Part shown: one piece after another, positions 11,032-21,933 of the stretch | How the letters are laid out: the number at the start of each line of letters is the position of its first letter | Numbering within the stretch: position 1 is the stretch's first letter | Source of the DNA: Phytoseiulus persimilis | Taxonomy: Eukaryota > Arthropoda > Arachnida > Mesostigmata > Phytoseiidae | Length of the DNA stretch: 64,000 nt | Reading direction: 5' to 3' | Assembly: GCA_037576195.1 (NCBI GenBank) | Contig: CM075104.1 | Coordinates: forward strand, 7,694,775 to 7,758,774 | The notes under the pieces: generated by a model | Database searches by the model: none | Told to the model about the DNA's origin: nothing | Seen by the model: the letters and a program-made list of their open reading frames with translations, nothing else | Translations under genes and position numbers: made by a program

Positions 11032-11304
11032 TCATTCCCGACGCCTTCCACTTTCTCCGCCGAGCAAATACTCCTTCCGATTTTCGCTGAGGAATTCCTC
11101 GGATAGTGCTTTCATCGCCAGCGAAGAATGCTCATCGGATCGCTCGGGCACAGTTGGGCCGATAATAAATTCGCTTTGAAAGCGGTGAGTTTTGCCGTCT
11201 GCAATTAATTTTAATCCGCCAGCTTGGCGGAATGTCGTGCGACGTACGTTGGCCCGCCCGCCGGACCGCTCATCTGTCCTCTTGGACTGGCCACGGAGAA
11301 AGTT
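11032..11304 (-). CDS. Coding-like open frame, minus strand
   Basis: The frame is open between TAA at 11307 and TGA at 11034, about 90 codons on the minus strand. It reads GGLKLIADGKTHRFQSEF and then SSLAMKALSEEFLSENRKEY, an amphipathic, helix-like run. There is no good donor before the stop and no initiating ATG. It may be a terminal exon or part of the same decayed gene as the segments below it; a possible acceptor is ATTAATTGCAG at 11210. No family recognised. Confidence 0.28.
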   Translation of the reverse strand, partial: NFLRGQSKRTDERSGGRANVRRTTFRQAGGLKLIADGKTHRFQSEFIIGPTVPERSDEHSSLAMKALSEEFLSENRKEYLLGGESGRRRE

Positions 11305-11963
11305 TTACGGCGGCGCGGCACTGATACGCCCAATACCCCCTGTGTCGAGCAAACGTTGCGCCCAAGCTGCCCCCAACGCCATTTTCGATGTTTGCCCTCC
11401 CCCATTCGAGCGGAACCCCACCGCCATCTTTATGGTCACCGCCGCGCCGTGAACTGCTTGATGATGATTCGCTGGCCGCCTGGGTCCTCTGGCATCGTTT
11501 CCCAGGAGTCCCGCTCGGGTTCTCCGTCCGTGTTCCATCACCGTGGGCGCGACACGTCTACCCGCGGAAAGTCTTCGTCGTCGGGGCTGTATTAGTACTC
11601 GTGTCAGCCAGAGAGTTCGTATCGCTCGCCGGTCAGTGAGTTGCTGGTCGGTTGGGTGGCTCAGTTGGGCGACGAACGGAAGGGGCGGCGGAGGGGTAGG
11701 CCAGGGAAATCGAAGGCTCGCTCGACACGGTCTGGCTACGTGGATTGTTCCCGATGAGTTGCCGGATAGAGGTGACTGCGAACTCGCCACCGCGACCCAG
11801 GCTCGGTGCAACACCGCATACAGCAGCACATTAGGCTCATCATTTCGCACGACTAGCCAGCCAGCCACCATGTGCCCCACTCACGGGAAATTCTCACACG
11901 ATTGCCGCCCGAGTATCATCACACCCAGACACAGTTCGGAACGAGAACGATCCAGCGACTCGA

Positions 11964-12212
11964 TTATGTTGGCTCTTTTTCGGTAACATCCTCCCAAAGT
12001 ACATGGGGGTGGTTCTCCGGCACGTTCGGGCGGTGCGGAGCCTGTCCTGGTATCTGAAAGCTGTATTCTACCTGCACGACTGCCGCGGCTGGCGGAGCGA
12101 CCTGAATAAGTTCCTGTTGACTTTGTTGGTTGTGAGGGCTTGCTGCCCATGGACGTGAAGACGTGTCCAGAAATACGTCGACATTGTTCACTTCGGCGGT
12201 GGTTCCCTTTTT
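11964..12212 (-). CDS. Candidate terminal coding exon, minus strand
   Basis: On the minus strand an acceptor GTGATTGCTCCAG (ending 12213) opens a frame of 82 codons in phase 0, ending in TAA at 11964. The peptide starts KKGTTAEVNNVDVFLDTSS, has a Gln-rich run (HNQQSQQELIQ) and a Pro/Ala run, and ends WEDVTEKEPT. By hand count 36% of codons start with G, 8% with T, and G is 11% at position 2; this is the clearest coding signature in the window. The antisense frame in register is interrupted, so the strand is secure if it is coding. It resembles a disordered C-terminal tail. Upstream exons were not identified; the minus strand near 12.6-12.8 kb has weaker coding-like sequence. Confidence 0.45.
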   Translation of the reverse strand, partial: KKGTTAEVNNVDVFLDTSSRPWAASPHNQQSQQELIQVAPPAAAVVQVEYSFQIPGQAPHRPNVPENHPHVLWEDVTEKEPT

Positions 12213-15200
12213 CTGGAGCAATCACGTCCGAACGAAACGGAGCCCGTAGGCTATCCAAGAAGGCCAGGCACTGGTCCCTGTCTGGCTGTAGTTGTCGTTC
12301 GCTTAAGCTGTTAAAAGCTTGTGATGGCACTTCTTCGCTTCGTCACGAGGGCTCAGATCGTTGCTGGCCGACTAATCAAACGCTCCCGAATCGGATGGAC
12401 TCGGTTCGGCAAGAATCCAAGTGTGGTAGCCGACGACGCGACGCTGCATCGGAAAACGAGTGCTCCTCTTTGAAGGCTGTCCTCGTCTTCCTCACCCGGA
12501 GAGACACTCGTTTGGTCGCTTGCCTCGTCGATCTGTCGGTGGGTGGGTGGGTGCGTTCCCCGCCCAGGACGACGTCGCTGACGACGATAGGAAAAGAGGC
12601 TCGGAAAGAAGAACTTCAACGGGAAGAGGGGCTTGATTTATATGCCACACTGTGGTGGGGTAGTTGGAACCTGACTTCAAAGTTCTTTTTCTTCCCTTTT
12701 CCCTCCTGAAAAGGCCAAGGATCGCCAGGATAGATGGAGTGGATTCTATTTTACGGCCTCTCACTGAGTTTGCGACGGTCGTGGCGGCGGATTTACTGCC
12801 ATTAGACAAGGATAGCGGCAGCCAGAGTCGACTCGGTGGATTCGTGGGTGGATTCCATTGGATATCCCGCCGGTGGATGTCTGCTTGAAGGTTCGTTCCC
12901 GCTCGGAGCAAAGGGGACATGTCAAACGAGCCAACGAACGAGGCAAAGCTTGGCTTTCAAGGAGGAAGAGCAACATTTGAATTGCGCGCCGCCGCTACTG
13001 CGCCCGCTGTAACCGGTGGATTGCTGGTGGATCCAAAGCTCGGGTTCCCCTCGTCTCTCCCGCCATGTGAAACGGAATGAGTTGGAGAGGAAGATAAAGG
13101 AACCGATCGTCTGAACGTCGCTATGGGATAGCTTGATCGGGTCGAGTCTAGCGACGGGGACGAGCGTGGACGCACAGCAGCTCCAGAGACAAAAACTACA
13201 ACGGCTGATCGCTTGCTTGGTTGAATAGCGGCAGCCCGGCTGAATGGTCGACCGGGCACGCAGCCTGTTCGCAAAGTGGCTGGCTGCGGAGGAATCTTCC
13301 GGAGCCGTTTGATGGATGTGACAAGAGCCATGTGAGCTGCTGCTGCTTCAAGGAGCAGCAATGAACGAGGTAATTTGATGATAAATACCATCCCGTCCTG
13401 GGCGGCCGCCGCAGGTGTTCCCGCGAGCTCCGGACGGGTCGCTCCCGGCACCCGGGGGAGGCGGCGGCGGAGGTGTCCCCGAAAGTAGCTGAGGTTGAGG
13501 CCTGTAGGCGAGTCTCGAATGCCCTCCCGCCAGTCTTGAGTGACCGCCGGGATAGAGGAACCGAAACGAAGAGAACGTCAAGGGAAAGTACCGACTGACC
13601 AACCTGACCCGAACCAACCACAGGATGAGGGAAACTAGCTCCTGACTGGACAGCCGCCTCCTTGACTGTCCGTCGGTGAGTCGGTCGAGCTCACTCGCTC
13701 GCAAGCTCCTGGATAGATAGCGTCCCCGGGCAGTTCTTTCTTAATTAAGCTTCCTGCGGCCCGCGCTCGGCCGCCTGTTCGGCCCGTGGCTCGGAGACGG
13801 CCAAGTCGGTGTTGATAGATGTAACGTACCATAATACTCTCTTTGAATCCCCTCCCATCTTCGTGCTGCTGCCGCCGCCGCCGTCGGTCCTCGCGATCCC
13901 GCCGGGACTCTCGCAGGCGTAGTTAGCGATAGAGAGCAGCTCAGTGCCTTTTGTCGTCCACTTGGTTCGGAGTCGACTTCACTCGACTCCAGCGCTCACA
14001 GGCATCTTCGGTCAGCAGACTGATTGAGTGATTTAACCGCTAGCCAACGACGACAGACCAACCCGGTCTGAGAGGCTCAAAACGTCCTGACGGAGGTCAG
14101 GACCCATCCCATGTAGGATTCTCCCCGGGCGCTTCGACGACTCATAACAGTTTCTTGTCCGCGATACCTGTCCTCCACGATCTAGGGCGGGATTTCCAGC
14201 ACCGAAGCAGCGCGTTGTTCCTCGTGTCGCGCTGGCCTGTTCCGATTCTTTCTCCTGGCGCAGGGGAAAATATCAAATTCTGTTTGCTCTTTCCTGCTGC
14301 GATGGAAAACGTATCGTCGCTCGACCGAGTTGAATTGAAACGCAACTTGCCGCGCGGCCGGGGAACGAGGTTTGGAGTGGTCCGTCCTTCTTTTCGTCGT
14401 CGTCTTCTCCTCTTCGCCCACCCGGACTCATGATGTCGGCGGAATCCTATTTCCTCTTCTTCGCAATATGACCAAGTTCCTGAGAAAAGACAGCTACAGA
14501 GCGAGCCGGAGGAGGAAGTTCTCATAGAGATTCTTTTGCGGTGCCAGCAACAGTCGCACAGCACATTTCTTAAATAGTGGAGGAAAGGAGTCACGATTCG
14601 GTCCATCTCGCTAAACATGGTCACGTACGCTGCGAGCTCCTTCTGCTTTTGACGAGCTAAATGCAACCGGGATGATGCTGTCCAACGCTCTGCTGCCAGT
14701 CTGGTCGGGCGGGCGGGCGGGCGGTCAGTCAACCGGAGAGACGAGAGGAGCCAGCTCGCCAGCATATGGCGCAGCGTTCGGCCACATCCACCCTTTTACA
14801 GATGAGTTTCCCTCGGCCATGCGTCAGTGGTTGCGGCCTCGCAGAAGTGCTACTGCCGGCTCCACTGCTAGTAATAGTTATGGTGGTGGTGCAAGTAGGC
14901 AGCAGTTGTAGTCGGTAGGATCGCCGAGAGGAGGCCTGCCGGTGGTCTTGGCCCGGCCCGGTATGTCTTAGCAAGCGGACACGCAGCCATTTGGGCTGTT
15001 GCATAATTGAGAAGCACTTCGTCATTTTGGTAATGCTCTGAAATATTAACCTCGTTACTGCGGCGGCTACTGACCCAATGCCTGATCGGCTGAACGCCGT
15101 TTGCGTCTGCTTGCCGACCGACGCGGAGTTCACCCACCTTCGCGACGCGCCGCGAGCGCTCTACGTCGCCGTCGCGCAGTGGCCTATACGCCGCGGAGCC

Positions 15201-16830
15201 CTCGGCGTTACGCTGGAGCATCCGCTCCGCAACTAGTTCCTCCCTCCTCTCCGTCTCAACTGATCCACGTGCAGCGGCGTGGAGTCGGGTACTCGCGCAT
15301 CGCTGAATGGACGAATGCGTTCATTTTCGAATGAGCGTGCGATCGGGAGCTTTTTCCTCCCTCGTCGCTCCGATGATGAGGCAATAAAGCCCCGATGCCG
15401 TTGGGGTTCAAGAAACGGACGTGAACATTTAGGTGTCCAATTATGGTCCGAGACGAACGCCACTTGCAATCCTGCCGGAACGACCAACAACAATCTGTGC
15501 TTCTCGTGCTCGCCTCTGCGAATGAATGCCTCGATCGGGATCGTTGTTCTCGTGCGGGTTTCCCTGATCGTTGAGTTTCCGCGGGAGGAACTCGAGGAAT
15601 TTTTATTTTCTTCTGTGTTCAAGGCACTTTGCCGCGTTCATGACCCGAGGAGCGTTTTTTCTCGCGAGCCGAGCGTGAGACCCGCTTGCAGATCAAACAA
15701 AGGAATAAGGGGGTTACTTCACCGGAGTAACCCGTCGTTCGCCGTCCGTCCGACCGCCGAGCCCCGGCCGGGCCCTGCAGACTGCTCGTCCTGCTCGATG
15801 ACCTCCTCCTCGTCTGTGGCCGCAGACTCGAATGCCCTCCTGTCACGTCACCGAATTCCGTTCCAGGATTCTCGAGATCACTATGATGAGAATTTTTCCT
15901 CCGTCCTCTCTTGCTATATATAGTATGCGGGATCTCGTTCGTTCGGCTCTCGTAGAGGACAGCAACCAGCCGAAGTGGATGTCCCAGAGCAGAGGCTCGG
16001 ACGTCGACGTGATACTCGGCCGCTCCACGAATTCGTTAAATTATGTAAAAGCGAATGTCAACCTCAGCTGTGATTACAGCCGCTATCGCTGTCGACGACG
16101 GGACGCGTTTGTTCGTTCTCGCCCCGGTCGACTGTTCCTGAAACTTCTCATTTTCCATCATCTTACTGTATCTCATTCTTCCTGTTTCGGCTGAACTTGT
16201 GGATTTCCTATCTGAATACGTTCTCATAGACTCGCTTCTATTTTCACTTCACTGACCCATCGGACTGCTTCGACGAATCCCAGTCCTCGGCATTGATTCC
16301 CGCACATTCCTCCCCGCACCTCGAGGTGTTCCATTCTGGTATGGCTAGTTTTCCTGCGCATGCGAACTTCGGATTCGGCGATTGCAGGGCCACCTTGTGA
16401 CTGCAGATTCGATTCGAATATTGTAATGTTCCGCCTCGCATGTTTCAGCACTCTGGGAGAATGTATTCCTCGACACCCCCGAGATGCTTCGCCTGCAGTC
16501 TTGCGAATGAATATGGACGGGGTTCGCAATGTTTTCTCCGCTCAGAACATGCTCAAATCCGAGGCACTCGTCGCATATTCGTTGCACTGGATCCTAGACT
16601 TCTTTCTCATAGAAACCCCGTCCTCAAACTTCCTCCCCCACGCCTCTACCCCACGCTTGAAGTGGCCATGTGAAATCTCACGCAGTCTTGCTACCGCTTC
16701 CGTTTTTCACTCTATTCGCTGCTTCGTTGCTATTGGTCTCTGTGTGTTCGCCATCTCGCTGATCGTCACTGCTTTTCGCTGGACTCCCTCGTTACACAAT
16801 CTTTCTCTATTCTCCATCCTCGCAATCGGT
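12213..16830. other. Noncoding stretch
   Basis: Holds short tetranucleotide repeats (GGTG near 12540, GGGC at 14707-14723 followed by a TCAGTC) and a TATATATAG at 15915. The segment 16200-16860 is rich in T and C and yields hydrophobic frames by composition alone. No gene seen apart from weak minus-strand candidates near 12.7 kb. Confidence 0.4.
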
Positions 16831-16836
16831 ATTTAT

Positions 16837-16880
16837 CTAACCGGTTTCATTCTTCCTATTTCTAGTCGGCGAAGAAAAAG
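16837..16880 (+). CDS. Candidate 15-nt microexon with its acceptor
   Basis: A branch-point match CTAAC at 16837-16841 lies 24 bases before TTTCTAG (AG at 16864-16865), with a clean pyrimidine tract between. Only 15 bases later comes AAG|GTAAGA (donor at 16881). The exon body would be 16866-16880, 15 bases, a multiple of three, so it keeps the phase-0 frame of the exon at 2-136 and would add Ser-Ala-Lys-Lys-Lys. Microexons of this size are known from neural genes. All longer readings hit a stop soon after. It could be a decoy splice pair in a long intron. Confidence 0.35.
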
Positions 16881-19421
16881 GTAAGAGCATTTTCTTAGTA
16901 TTTGGAATGTTCTTGACAATCTGTCTCTCTTCAATATACTATTAAACGGAACTCGCCTCGCAATGGTAACTTGGATCATACACTCTTAGATACTAGAATA
17001 GTCTAGACTGCCGACATCCAGCTCGCCAGAAAAGCCTGAAGAGGCCGTTCACCTGCAAAACGATTATGATTCGATGGAATCCAGCCCGGGTCGTTCTGAG
17101 AACGAACTGTGGCACCTCAAGGATTTGGGAGCTCCCGAGAGCACTTCGAGATCGAACGGATGTCAGTTGTGAGCACACTATCTCTCTCGAGTTTGTTGCA
17201 GAATACTTTCATGGGAGCATGGCGTTTTGGAGCTCGTTGTCGCACATATGAGCTCAGGGGAGAGGATCTCTTTGACGTGAGGCCATGAAGGCCAGATGCG
17301 ACTGATAAGGCTCCGTGAGATCCTGGCGGTGATGCCGATCGATGCGAGGCAAACGAGCATCAGATATTGGTGGGGGCGGTTGCCACGGCTGTTCATCGAG
17401 GATCTTGTCTCAGGTCCTCCTAGCGCGCAGGGAGCGACTGTTTGACCGCGCTGATGTGGCAGATAACGACGGTCGACGCGTCGCGCAGCTCAGCTTTCCC
17501 GCTGCCGCAGGAAAGCAAGCGCGCTCGCTTCGAAGTATTGCCCGCCATGGCTCTATCTGATTCCGTGTTTTTCCCTCTCTCTCATTCGCCTCCAGTGAGC
17601 ACACCCGGGCGTCCGGGAGTGCGTGCATTCAAACAAAGCCTCGCAAGGAAGGGAACTGTCAGAAATCCGACTTCATTCTGTACTCTTCCACTCTGTCACT
17701 CGCGGTTCCCTTCCCGTTGTTTCCTGGGACCGTTTTTTGAAACGGCGACTCTTGCCCCAAAAGCCCTTCCGATACTGTTGTTATCAGCCTCCGTTGAGTT
17801 CCACCCCGTATCAGAACGGGTCTGACTTCCACACACGCTTGATGAGTTTGCTCCGCGTGCGCCGTTTTGACAGATACATGAACCAATGTCCTCGCACGGA
17901 AACCGCGCACAAACCAGCAGACGGACGGAACAAAGCGAGGATAAGAGGAGTAATAACAAAGAAGTTCGCCGCATCCTCGTCCACGGGTGCTCCCAATCGA
18001 ATCCTGTACCGGAGCCCGGCGTCGGGCACGCGAGCTCGTTCTCCGGATAGTTTTTGATGCGGGCAAGTCCCGCAAGCTTCTCGTGGAGTCCTCCGGCGTT
18101 GGATTTTTGAGTTTCGAGAATCGTTCTCCTCACCCTCCTTGAAATTAGTGGGAGAATAGGCACTCCGGTTGGCGCCAGAAATGGTGGGTGTAGTTTCGGA
18201 GACCCTCATTCCTTTGTCGTTCCTGTCGGGGGTTGTGCCACGTCAGATTCCCCGTGAGGGAGGCGAGTGCGGCGAGTTCTCTTCTGGAAACGGCGGGCCA
18301 GGTTTCTATTCCTGGATTCTCCGCCGCTCTGGTGGCGAACCTCGTCGTCTTGATGCGCTTCATCTCTCGCGCACCCCGCCTCCGTCCCCGTTCTCGGTCG
18401 TCTGTCGCGTCCTTTTTCCGTCGTATTCGGCCGTTTTCGTTCGCAGGAAAAGCGGAAATGACTGTAGAACCCGCAACTCACTGCCCGAAGGCACTTCGGT
18501 ACTCGAAGCGAGGCTCACTTGACTCTTTAGAACCTACGAGGAGCTTTTTGGAATCATACCCATCTTGAGCTGCTATCCTCATCGTACCGACACTCGGTCC
18601 GTCTCCTCCCCGCCCGGAGGACAGGAAATGGAAAAGCTCCTCCATTGTTTCCAAGCTCTCGACTGATGGCTTTGTTGCACGGAATTCATTTTTCTTGCGC
18701 CTGCGTTCGTTCCGTCGCTCTCGTTCCCTCTGCCGAAGAACGCACTCTTCTCGTCGGTCTTCCGGAGCCCGATTCTCCTTCTGAAGTTAGCCGACTGTAA
18801 TTGCCAGAGCTCACGTCTGGAGGGAACTCGTGGGTCACGAGCCAGGTCCGGGGAAGTTCGATATTCGTCGATCGTTTCTCCGATCGGAAATCTTCGAACT
18901 CCCGGTTGTGTTCGAAGTTTTGGCCGTCATCATCGGACAGCCACTTCTTTTCACTCATGACCATGATTTATGTACGCGAGGAATCGATCGGGAACTCCGA
19001 TTTCGAGTGAGTACATGACCGGACTTTAGGAGTGCTTCTGCGGGGAATGGTTTCGATTCGACTGAACGCGGAGACTTTGACGATTTCGCGCTTGTCGAGT
19101 CGATCGAGTGTGAGCTCGGCGAACGATGGTCGATTGCTGGTTTGAATATTGGACGCGTGCTCAGACCAGAAGCTTCTCGGTCCCATGCCTGACCATCAAC
19201 TCGGACGGGGAGCGCGAGTCCGTGGTCACGTCGACCAGCCAGGCTCCGAGCCCAACCCGGCGGGGAGAGCGGGCCGAGTCTCAGTAATATCATCGGTGTG
19301 CTGGCTTGAAGGAGACGTCCCGGTTCCGCCGCGAGAACGGAAGGATTTTTTGGAACGCCAGAAAGCCGAACGACCGGAACGAGGCGAGCTGTACTCTGGT
19401 TTCGATTTCCCTCTAACACAG

Positions 19422-19744
19422 GTCAAACGATCGCCGCCGCCCACGAAGATGATGCGGATCCGTTCCCTGGAGCTCATAGGACGACTGCTGACGTCAGGAG
19501 CGGAAGGAGAATGTGGCGCAATTGTGAAAACTGGGTCGGGACGGTCGAGCGGAACAGCGCAGCAAAATTAATCGAACTTGTAATATTCGATGAGAATGAG
19601 CCATCGGGGCTGGCCGGCCGGTCGTGCCGCTGCCCCCCACCGCCACCTGGGTCCGGAATATTGTTAATTGTCGAGAGGGAGTTCAATGACAAAGACACGC
19701 TCGGAGTCGTGCTCGACAGCGCTCCGACAAACAGGGGCTCCTGA
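19422..19744 (+). CDS. Candidate terminal coding exon, plus strand
   Basis: A strong acceptor (GATTTCCCTCTAACACAG, ending 19421) opens a frame of 107 codons, phase 1, to TGA at 19744. The peptide includes AAHEDDADPFPGAHRTTADV, KLIELVIFDENEPSG, a CRCPPPPPG run and LLIVEREFNDKDTLGVVLD. Codons starting with G are about 39% and with T about 14%. A second frame from the same acceptor, phase 0 (VKRSPPPTKMM to TAQQN), is open to 19571 and would match the phase of the exon at 2-136, so the frame is not settled. The antisense strand is also open (19474-19953, Ser/Asn-rich). No domain recognised. A perfect TGACGTCA lies inside at 19490-19497. Confidence 0.38.
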
Positions 19745-20280
19745 ACGAGCGCGTATGGAGCTCCGACAGAAATGAAATTGGAATTGCTAATCGTGCTGTT
19801 GCTTAGGAGAGCGCTTTTCCCTCTGCTCCTGGTCGCCGGCCAAGAACTCAGCTGTCCCGATTGGGTTTTTTCCGAGCCTCTCATGGTGTCATCGCGCGCG
19901 CGAGCTCGTCTGCCCGCCGTCTCACCCCGCGACCATCTTGATATTATGCGCACCGCGAGTGGGTGGACCCGGGGTTCGTCATTGTGTTGTACTTATTGAT
20001 ACGTCGTGCATTCCCCGATCGGGAGTCGTAAGGGGAAATTGGCGAGGCTTGTTAGTTGTCGTCGTGCTTGCCTAGGCGTTAATATCCGTCGCAAGGCAAG
20101 AAACTCAAGCTGCCAACCACTTATAGCATCAACCCGGCAGCTCGATATGACAGCTGCTACAAGCCGGAGTGTAACCGCGCTTGACACCGTCGAAGGCTCA
20201 GGTTAAGCGAAGCGAGCGGGCGGCCCACCCCACTCACCGTCGCGCGGATGGATAAATGAGCGGAGGGAGAACGAATGAAG

Positions 20281-20342
20281 CGAGACCCGCCTGGCCACGA
20301 GGCGAGACCCGCGTGGCCACGAGGCGAGACCCGCGTGGCCAA
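20281..20342 (+). repeat. 22-bp minisatellite, about 2.8 copies
   Basis: The unit CGAGACCCGCGTGGCCACGA plus GG starts at 20281, 20303 and 20325. The first copy has one change (CCTGG for CGTGG) and the last is truncated. In one plus-strand frame it reads as Arg/Pro/Thr-rich repeats. No other copy seen in the window. Confidence 0.85.
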
Positions 20343-20862
20343 AGGGTGACTTGGGTTGAAACGCAGACGGCGAAAACCCCTCCGCGACGTTCGCCGCTTC
20401 GGACTAACCACGGCGAGTTTCGGCTCCGACGTCCGTTCGGTCGTGGAGTTTTATCACTCTCTGTCCGGAGATCAGCGCGGAGTTGAATAGGGCCCGAGCT
20501 TGCGGGAGTGTCTGCGTGCTCGGGAGCCTCCGATGCGGCTTAGTCCACTTTTACCATCGTTCCGGGAACGCCGGTTGGTTGCGTTGCGTCGCGCACTATT
20601 CCTCTCCCCGCGCCATGCCTCGAGCGGACGCCGCTGGGGAAATACACTAGGAGTTTTGTCACCGTGATAGCCACACTTTTTGTTCGGATGCTCTCCGACC
20701 GGGGTTGGTCAAGCAACTGATCCGACGAGGGTTTAGCAGCTCACATGCGGCCAAAAATAAAATTAAATAACAAAAGCCGAGTCCTTTTTTTCCGAACGGA
20801 GTTCCACTCCACCCGCGGGGCGCAGCTTCTGCCCGGGCTTACCGAGGTTGAATGACGTGCCG

Positions 20863-20873
20863 CCCCCCCCCCC
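20863..20873 (+). repeat. C11 homopolymer
   Basis: Eleven C, followed by TTCCCCC. Confidence 0.9.
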
Positions 20874-21690
20874 TTCCCCCAGAGCCGGAAGATTGCAGGC
20901 GCTCGAACTCTTCGAAGAGAGCAGATTTGTTCCGAGCTAGCTGGCTGGTTGGCTGCTCGTTCGTTCGAACTAAACGCAAACCTTCATACGAAGGCTTTAG
21001 CCGCTTGCGGAGCCCGCAGCGGCGAACGAAAGGCTTGGGATGCGTGCGTATGGCAGGCCTAAGCAGTTTATGTCCAAAGTAAGCCCCACTCGACGTAAAC
21101 GTGAACGACGACGAAGACGGCGGAAGCAACGACATCCGAGGGTGCTGAGGTTGGCTCCCAACTCTTGGTCCTGCGAACGCTCTGCTAGGAGCCAAATAGC
21201 CCTGCGAGCAGGTAGGCCCTGCGAGCTAGTTTGTCGCCACATAAAGTGTGTGCTCTCGGAAAAATGCATTCCCTCTCCTGGGCCCGCGAGATCGGGACAG
21301 GTGAGCACTTGGCGCTGTCGACGACGACTAAATGACTCAGTCCAAGGGCTCTCCGGGCCGGTCGGTCTGGCAGGGATCCCGGTTTCCACGCGTGAGCTTA
21401 CACACGCACGGCCGAGCTGTGCCTGAAGTCCTCATCTCACAGAGGCGTTCGAGGGGACGAGCTGTGTCAGCCCGTCGACGTCGCGAAGGTCACGCGAAGG
21501 CCGATTCGTAAAGAGGCCCCATTTCGGACACGCGAGAGTCTTCGGGCCGCTTTGTTGCGTGGTCGATGGCTCGAGGACGGCGGCCCCAGTAATGATGTTG
21601 ATAGACATCCAATGCAAAGCACACCAAATATACTCAGAGCGTGTTATCCGATGCGTGCATAACACTACTGCCAACACGTCCCAACGTCTC

Positions 21691-21774
21691 CGCCATTGGC
21701 GAACCACGTCAAGCGGCAATATAAAGATTGGATTTCAAGGCGACCGTTCCATTGGTCCGCTAAGTCAGTCAGTC
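21691..21774 (+). promoter_or_regulatory. Candidate promoter with two inverted CCAAT boxes and an initiator
   Basis: ATTGG occurs at about 21694 and at 21751, a TATAAAG at 21720-21726, and an overlapping double TCAGTC initiator at 21765-21774. The TATA element is about 47 bases from the initiator, too far for a classical pair. The order CCAAT, initiator, exon with donor (at 21934) resembles the better case at 43.2 kb. Confidence 0.25.
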
Positions 21775-21870
21775 GGTCCGTCGGTTTCGCCGCGGAGGAC
21801 TCGAACCCCGTCCCGGGCGACGGGCTCCGTCTGCACGGGGTCAGCCTGGGGAGAATTGAATTGGCGAACG

Positions 21871-21933
21871 ATGCACGACGTCCGGCAGTCCTCTTGCACG
21901 CAACTGCCAAGCCGACTGTTCTCCGTGCATAAG
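21871..21933 (+). CDS. Possible first coding exon, 21 codons
   Basis: ATG at 21871 is followed by 21 codons, MHDVRQSSCTQLPSRLFSV and HK, ending in phase 0 at a good donor, AAG|GTACGG. It lies about 100 bases after a double TCAGTC initiator. The exon is too short for codon statistics. It could be a noncoding first exon or chance. The next exon was not found. Confidence 0.2.

Noticed and set aside
16360-16884. Multi-pass membrane protein, 174 codons.
   Set aside because: The hydrophobic runs come from T/C-rich DNA leading into the strong acceptor at 16865; the stretch is better explained as a pyrimidine tract region.
17041-17070. Minus-strand recursive splice site (ATCGTTTTGCAG|GTGAAC).
   Set aside because: Short pyrimidine tract and a donor far from consensus.
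21790-21830. Minus-strand tRNA suggested by GGTTCGAGTCC.
   Set aside because: No A box, and the T stem does not pair cleanly.
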